Source: Lepturacanthus savala
Taxonomy: Eukaryota; Chordata; Actinopteri; Scombriformes; Trichiuridae
Reading direction: 5' to 3'
Assembly (NCBI GenBank): GCA_030544235.1
Contig: CM060465.1
Location: forward strand, 33,487,488-33,551,487
DNA length: 64,000 nucleotides
Part shown: piece after piece, positions 58,201-64,000 of the stretch
Layout of the letters: each line of letters starts with the position of its first letter
Position numbering within the stretch: position 1 is the first letter of the stretch
Position numbers and translations under genes: made by a program
Notes under the pieces: model-generated
What the model was told of the DNA's origin: nothing
Database searches by the model: none
The model's input: the letters and a program-made list of their open reading frames with translations, nothing else

Positions 58201-58803
58201 ATGATCTGTATTAGTGAATTTTAAAAAGGCAATAAACGCATCACTTGCCCTCTCGCAGAAAAGGATTATGTATTTTCTGTCCAGCTGTGTTTCTCTCACC
58301 CCCATTTTTTTCAGTCTAAAACCCAGTTTCATTTCAGGCTGCCGGGTTTCGTATATAGGTGCCGCTCCCAAGTTTACACTCCTGCTCACATGAGCTAATG
58401 CTTTATGGAGTCAGGTCACCCAAATTACCAAACAATCCCATTTTCTTAGTTGCATTTCATGGTTTCTGGGCATGCACATGGTTTTGGGGGTTTTGTGTAT
58501 CCAGAGTTTTGAGATATGCACCCCCTGAGATTTCTGCTGCTGCCCCAACACAGTGGAGGTGAAGGCAATTTTGTTTGTGGTGCTCACAGCAGTGAAAAAT
58601 TACCTTTAAAAATTCAACAGCAGTGTGTCTTTCCAGGAACACTGTCTCCATTACTCTGGATAATCCACAGACCTCACTGTGAACCGTTTTCATTTGAACT
58701 ATTTTCTACTAAAGGAGTAGTGCCTGTAGCCCCTTCAGATGGGATTTATATCTCTGGTGGATTTGGGATGGGAGGGTTCTGTATTACCTGTGCTGCTCAG
58801 TGA
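58201..58803. other. Non-coding DNA, possibly an old dispersed repeat at 58380-58800
   Basis: 58380-58800 contains AGATTTCTGCTGCTGCCCCA, GTGGAGGTGAAGGCAATTTT and GTGCTCACAGCAGTGAAAAA, which remind me of a dispersed fish repeat, but no second copy is in this window. Confidence 0.3.
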
Positions 58804-59659
58804 TAGGGTTCCAAAAGGTTGGAATATGTCTTGTAAATTTACAGAAACTTTCTATTGGAAGTTAAGTTTGAGAATTTTGGAAATATTCAACTTTCAGCTC
58901 CTAACTGTATGAATACATTCTATTTAATATTTGCAAGTTAAACATTAATACCATTATAGAGCAAATATATTTGCAGCATAATAGTATCAAAACTTGCTTC
59001 ACCATACTATGAGATAATAGTGTAACTGTATTTGCGTCATGTGCAGGTCACCACAGTTTCAGGAGTTTCTGGATTATTTAAGGTGATATCGGGTAAAACG
59101 GACCATTTAAGGTTCGGGGGCCAATGATTACAAAGGATTTCAAACTGTGCTTGATAAGAAACGGGTGATTTAATTAGTTTATGGTTTTGATGGTGGGTGA
59201 GACAATACTTAAAATCTAAACTAAATCACAAATGTGCATAATAAGTAGCCTGACAAATCTAACTAAACCCATTTTACCTGAAAAAAGAAAACCTAAATAA
59301 TTATATTTTATCACAAAATTCCAACATTAGAAACCGTAATTATTAATCATAAAGTTACATAGAAAAGGCATATTTGGTAATGTGTTATTAGGGAAAACAA
59401 AAAATACCATTAGCCTCATAGTTGTAGGTCTGGTAAAGAAACTATTGCTGTGACTATGGGAATCATGACGATTGGCGAATTTTCCAAAAATGTTGAACTA
59501 TCCCTTTAAAGCTGGTTGTTTTAGCCAAGAGTATGCTCCCAAGTTTCCTGTTAAGGACCAATCTTCAATTGTGTAAATGTTGCATTTAATCCTGTTTATT
59601 CCCATTAATTTCTATTGAAAGTTTCCATCTTTAAAAGTTTCCAGAATTTTGCAACCCTA
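58804..59659 (+). mobile_element. hAT-like element, family 3, long copy with shared right flank
   Basis: Starts TAGGGTTCCAAAAGGTTGGA and ends ATTTTGCAACCCTA. The left 100 bp and right 220 bp match the element at 32323-32805, including GAACTATCCCTTTAAA and TAGCCAA. The middle (59040-59440) is extra sequence absent from the other copy. The 8 bp to the left (CTCAGTGA) do not match the GTTTGTAT to the right, while GTTTGTAT is the target duplication of the 32.3 kb copy. The right half therefore came with its flank from that locus, or the reverse. Confidence 0.8.
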
Positions 59660-59888
59660 GTTTGTATACCTGTTGTATGTTCCAGCAGATGCACATGTGT
59701 ATCTGATTAATTGTACAGAAGGGACACTCTCATGTAGACCTGTTTTTCTTTCACCATAATTAATCACCAGAGAATCCCATTGTAGATGATTGTTTCATCC
59801 CAAGGTTTTTTGTTTTAATCCAAAAAACAAAATAAGTCTTCTTTAGTACAACTTCAGCTGCATATCACACCTAAAAGAAACATGGTCT
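59660..59888 (+). repeat. Segmental duplication, copy 2 (partner at 32806-33062)
   Basis: Contiguous match to the unique flank of the 32.3 kb element, from GTTTGTATACC to AGAAACATGGTCTC, lacking the (GT)15 tract. See the partner entry. Confidence 0.9.
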
Positions 59889-60473
59889 CCAACTTATTCA
59901 GTAATATGCCCCCAATGTCAAAATCGCCCATCATTTCATTCCCTTCCAGAAAGACACTTTAAAAGAGTTTTCATACATAAGCTGCAGTGACAACTTAAGA
60001 ACCAGAGAAAGGATTTCGCTAAACTAAAGATAAATTTACAGGACATGAAATGAGCTGTTGTAATGTCACATCGGAGCGATTCTCTCTGCTGTTCCACCTT
60101 TCTGAAGTCGAACTGACAGGCTGCAGCTAAATGTATTTAACACTGTCGCAGATAACAACCACCGTTCCTACATAGAAATCCTCAGCAATTATTATTCACA
60201 ATGTAGTTTGCTACTGTGTTAGAAGACAAACAATCAATAATTTACCATTTTTCCATCTTGCACAGGAGGAGGGTAAACATTTATTACCTGCTTCCTCCTG
60301 TAGAGTTTTGTATTGTTTGTATTTTTTTGATATATCCTATTGTCTAAGTTGTCATATCATTAGAATAAAAGCTGTATGAGTAATGTGACTGCAAGATGCA
60401 GTCTATAAAATGCCATTTGTAAAGCTCAGTAAGGATTTAAAATGTTTTTCAAGACCCAGGAGCACATATTTAA
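59889..60473. other. Non-coding DNA, no gene seen
   Basis: AT-leaning unique sequence. Nothing recognised. Confidence 0.4.
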
Positions 60474-60840
60474 CCCATTGAAGCCCATGAGCCTTTAAGT
60501 CTCCGACTATCGTTTTATACAAGTGCTTCCTCTTATCATGTCACCAACTTCCTGCTCCTTTCTCCTGAGAACATGGAGAAGACAAGAAGATATTATGATT
60601 TTCAACCCTGACATGTATACATCTATTTAATCATTCAAGTCTTTTGTCAAGAATTTTGATGAATAGATTTTTGTTTAAGGGCAGATTTGTGCATGTAGCA
60701 ATTATAATAGTGGTTAAAATACCGTTTTCTGCAAAGAAAACGGCACAAAATGAAAAAATAGATATGTAACATGATTGTTAGTGACTCAACTGATATAATT
60801 ATATGCAAGAAACCTCTTTAAAAATCAGGGCTTAAATGGG
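60474..60840 (+). mobile_element. piggyBac-like miniature element with exact TTAA duplication
   Basis: Starts CCCATTGAAGCCC and ends GGGCTTAAATGGG, which are inverted copies with one mismatch (12 of 13). Both ends abut TTAA (60470-60473 and 60841-60844). 367 bp without coding capacity. A further TTAAATGGGTTAA lies about 60 bp outside the right end (60899-60911), which may be a duplicated end. Confidence 0.88.
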
Positions 60841-61659
60841 TTAACTGAAAAAAGTGATGCTTTTGAGCATAGTGGTCATATTACCTCACTAGAAGCTCAT
60901 TAAATGGGTTAAAGAGAGGGCGAAAAAAACAAACTGCCTGCATGAAGAGAGGCCACTAGAGTAAAATGCGGAAACCTTTTTGATGATTTGGATGAACTAA
61001 CCTTTTACCGCCAGTTTTGAAACCAGCCTCTCACTCTCCCCTCCATCCCTGACCCGGCTGCCGTCCGGCACTCCGACCTCTCGTCCATCACAGCATTGAT
61101 CCGGGCTCTTATCTCCACTCTGATCCCTGTGTTATTTCGGGAGCATAGGGATTACTTAATGATCTATTGACCTGATCTATCGATCCGTACAGTCAACCAC
61201 AATGGACCATCTAGTGAAGAGGAGGCTGTAGGGCACGCCGAACCCTCCTCAACTCACCTCCACCTCCTCTGCTCCACCTCACTGTTTAAACCCACAGAGA
61301 ATGAGGTCCTAACATGCTTTCAGCAGCTGTAAATTGCTCTATGTATTTTTTTTGCTGTCTAACAGCGCTGAAGCTAATAGGACCGCTGATTCTAAATCTT
61401 CTCCCTGCGTTTTCATTTAACTTAACGTCTGTGCTGACACTGATTTGTTCAGCCTCTAATGTGTGGTTTGTTTGGAGCAGGACTGCCTCGTTTGAACTGT
61501 GACTTTTATGCTCCCTGCAACAGGCTTTACGCTGTGATTAAATCAAAAAACAAGGAACATGAAATTGGGCTTTATGTTGTGAAGTCTTATCACTAAGTTT
61601 AACCTGTTAAAATCCAAAAAGTATTGAGTTTCATTCATAAATCACAGTAGAAAAGCTCA
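60841..61659. other. Non-coding DNA with a candidate conserved element at 61005-61310
   Basis: 61005-61310 is balanced in composition, CpG-containing and free of repeats. The rest is AT-rich. A TTAACCTGTTAAAATCC phrase near 61601 looks like a lone piggyBac-type end. Confidence 0.3.
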
Positions 61660-62615
61660 GCTCCAACACTAAAAGTATTTTATCTGTAGTAAAACACAAT
61701 GTTACTGTTACAGCATCAATATATATCATCAATATCCACATCATCAATACAATAAGACAATAGTTTAATATAATATCAGTAGTAGGGCTGCAACTAACCA
61801 CTATTAAGATATTTAATTTATATTTGTTTGTGCAATTATTTCCTTTATAATACAGAATACACTACTCACAATAAGTTAAGGATATTATGAGAGACTCAGA
61901 TTTCATACATTTTTGGGGTAATATTAAACTAATGAAAAAGTTGTTTCTTCTTAGACATTATTAGTAATATCAAAGGGAACTTTTACTTATTTTAATAAAA
62001 TTCAGACCAAATAGGAAAAGCAATCATGTAACTAACAATATCGCTAACTTATTTTTAAAAGTCTATATAATTCTGTAATGATCCTCTGTGTGATTTCTAT
62101 GATTTTTATCACTAAATAATCGATAAAATCAATATAATAATAAATTGTTGAACTTTGCATTGATTCTGGGTCAGTTTGGTCATGATTTAGGTTTGAATAA
62201 AGTATTTTTATCTGTTGTAAAACATAATTTTAGATTTTTTTTTGCAATATTCTAGCTATATGTGGTCTGTAAAAGCAACATAAATTGACTGATTCTTCTG
62301 TAGTCCCCTCACATGATGTAGATTTCTTTTGATACCAGGTTACAGAATATATTCTTCATGTTCTGTAATGATCCAGTGTGATTTCTCTGATTTTATGGAC
62401 AAATAATTGATCTTTGAACTCTTATCTTACTAATCATTTAAATTTGTATTGCAGATATTTAGCTTAGGTTAAGTTTTAAACAAAGTATTTTATCTGTAGT
62501 ACAGTAAAACACAATTTTATTTTATTTTTTGGCAATATTCTAACTATATTTGCTCTGTCACAGCATCATAAATTGATTCTGATGTAGATTTCTTTTGATA
62601 CCTGGTTTAACTACA
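61660..62615 (+). repeat. Imperfect tandem repeat, period about 280 bp, nearly three units
   Basis: AAAGTATTTTATCTGTAGTA-type starts occur at 61669, 62200 and 62482. TTCTGTAATGATCC occurs at 62071 and 62361. TGATGTAGATTTCTTTTGAT then ACC.GGTT occurs at 62316 and 62580. Spacings are 282-290 bp between units two and three. The first unit is expanded by foreign sequence, including GTAGGGCTGCAACTAACCAC (61784, a hAT family 4-like end) and ACACTACTCACAATAAGTTA (about 61860, a possible Tc1-type end). Confidence 0.75.
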
Positions 62616-63962
62616 TACATTGTGTGGTTGTAGAGATATGCAATATTTATTGGGACCAGGGATTAGGTGGTTAAATCTTCTACTTTTGACCAAAAGTGAA
62701 CTTAAGGTAATCAAATGGCTTTTGACAAGTCGGATCCACATAAACTGCACCGGCTCATCTGATTGGGTCTTATTTCCCTGTGTTTTATTTGCGATTTGAC
62801 ACCTTGAAGCGTGACGACAGTGACACGTTGAGCTCTTCATGGGTGAGATCCTCAGGCATTTGCAAGACACCAATAAATTACTCTACTGTGTTTAACGCGT
62901 TTGTAGTGTTTTGCTGGTGCTGCGGTGATGGCTTTTGTCATGCTGGCAGCGCCGCAGAACAAAACCAATCACAGCCAGAGTGGCTGGTCCGTTTGCTTGT
63001 CTGTCACAGCTTCTGTCCAGATTTCCATTAAATTTTCTATGGATTTCCCAAGAGAATGATTTATAATCATTTTGTTTCATGTAGTGCCACCATCTGGTCT
63101 AAATTTCTGTTTCACCAACACTTAACGCGATGGCAGGTCATTTCAGGAAGCTGGATGTTCTTTAAAATTGCAGTGGATGGGTGACTTTATTGTTTGTTTT
63201 TTTTTGTTTTTTTATGTTTATGTTTTAGTTTGTGGTCTCGTGAAACTACTTCCTGACTGGCGGTGGCATTTATTGACTGCTACTTTTGGATTTTGTTCGA
63301 TCGTTTGATTTTCGTGGCCCGCTGTGGTTGTGCGGTAAACAAGATGCAGGAAAAAATACAAATTGAAAGCTGTAAGATCGTGGGAAAACTAAACGAGCTG
63401 TTGTGGGTTCAGTTCTTTTATGCACAATTGATTAATAGTTTGCTAATTCATGAGAACAAATGATCAAACTGTTTAGTCCCGTATAGAACATATCAATGGT
63501 GGGAAAAAAAACTATGAAATCCTGCGAGATTAGTGAAATCCTCAGTATATTTTGTGGTTCATGTCCATTGCAAACATCAACTTCTTGTGATTTTTACTAC
63601 AATTTAAACCTGTTACTCATTATAGCCATTAACAATAAAACAATACATTTTTCCTTCAAAACTATGAAACTTAAGGTCAGATGATGCATTTTCCTTCTTG
63701 TACGTCTCATAATAAGACAAAATATATCTTGTGTTCTGCAAGTTGTGAATAGTCTGTTTATTGTTTAACAACTTCAGACTAACGTTTACCATCAGGAGGA
63801 AAAAAAATCGAGGGGTAATGTTCTGCTATCGCTCTGGAGCTTGTTTATGTAAAATATTTGATGGTTGAGCGGCCATGTTGTTCTCTGGGGAGCTAACATC
63901 TGCTTAGTGTTTCTAGTCGGATAAACCTTTTTGTAGCGTCTTATTTTGTAGGTTACGTTGCA
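62616..63962. other. Non-coding DNA, no gene seen
   Basis: AT-rich, unique apart from short homopolymers. The frames at 62780-63460 are short and lack splice context. Confidence 0.35.
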
Positions 63963-63965
63963 ACT

Positions 63966-64000
63966 AGGGTCGCAAAATTCTGAGAATTTTCAAAGTTGAT
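63966..64000 (+). repeat. hAT-like element, family 3, terminus cut by window edge
   Basis: TAGGGTCGCAAAATTCTGAG followed by AATTTTCAAAGTTG is the complement of the TTTGAAAATTCCCAGGATTT then TGCAACCCTG end of the copy at 32.8 kb. It continues beyond the window. Confidence 0.8.

Noticed and set aside
58620..58700. Possible microRNA resembling miR-128 (TCACTGTGAACCGTTTTC near 58675)
   Set aside because: There are several mismatches to the remembered mature sequence, and the neighbouring DNA does not form the needed hairpin arm.

Overview
The window looks like vertebrate nuclear DNA, most probably from a ray-finned (teleost) fish. The reasons are its long (GT/CA)n microsatellites, a single CpG-rich promoter-like patch in otherwise AT-leaning non-coding sequence, and a mix of transposon families that I recognise from memory as typical of fish: internally deleted Tc1/mariner elements, hAT-like and piggyBac-like miniature elements, and 5'-truncated non-LTR retrotransposons. 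I see no bacterial operons, CRISPR arrays, tRNA or rRNA genes, and no intact protein-coding gene. The only protein-like stretches are fragments of transposase and reverse transcriptase.

Layout. Bases 1-3,080 are upstream non-coding DNA with a repeat copy (819-1352) and a candidate conserved element (about 1500-2060). A CpG-rich, pyrimidine-tract-rich block (3085-3960) ends in a strong splice donor (GTGAGT at 3859), so it is best read as the promoter and non-coding first exon of a plus-strand gene. No further exon is recognisable downstream, so the rest of the window may be one very long first intron, although intergenic DNA cannot be excluded. Bases 3,865-64,000 alternate between unique stretches and repeats. 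Several unique stretches read like regulatory elements (about 45.4-47.2 kb, 50.6-50.95 kb, 57.76-58.2 kb).

Mobile DNA. Tc1/mariner-like miniatures lie at 6.3, 11.0, 15.1, 25.3 and 55.9 kb, and a Tc1 remnant with a piece of transposase lies at 29.4 kb. hAT-like elements lie at 0.8, 17.4, 20.2, 24.5, 32.3, 34.9, 40.0, 40.6, 51.3 and 58.8 kb; three of these keep exact 8-bp target duplications. Two piggyBac-like miniatures keep exact TTAA duplications (51.3 and 60.5 kb). Minus-strand LINE remnants lie at 34.6-36.4 and 48.9-49.5 kb. At least six insertions are nested, which gives a relative order of events.

Most notable structures: a direct duplication of about 310 bp (36.6 and 37.4 kb) separated by a roughly 30-bp-unit minisatellite; a duplication of about 230-260 bp shared by 32.8 and 59.7 kb that carries the edge of a hAT-like insertion with it; a perfect 14-bp-arm hairpin at 35.6 kb; a (GT)105 tract; and a tandem repeat of about 280 bp at 61.7-62.6 kb. 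I do not see evidence of a new protein-based system. The best candidates for undescribed function are the promoter/exon block, the candidate conserved elements and the duplicated element at 36.6/37.4 kb.
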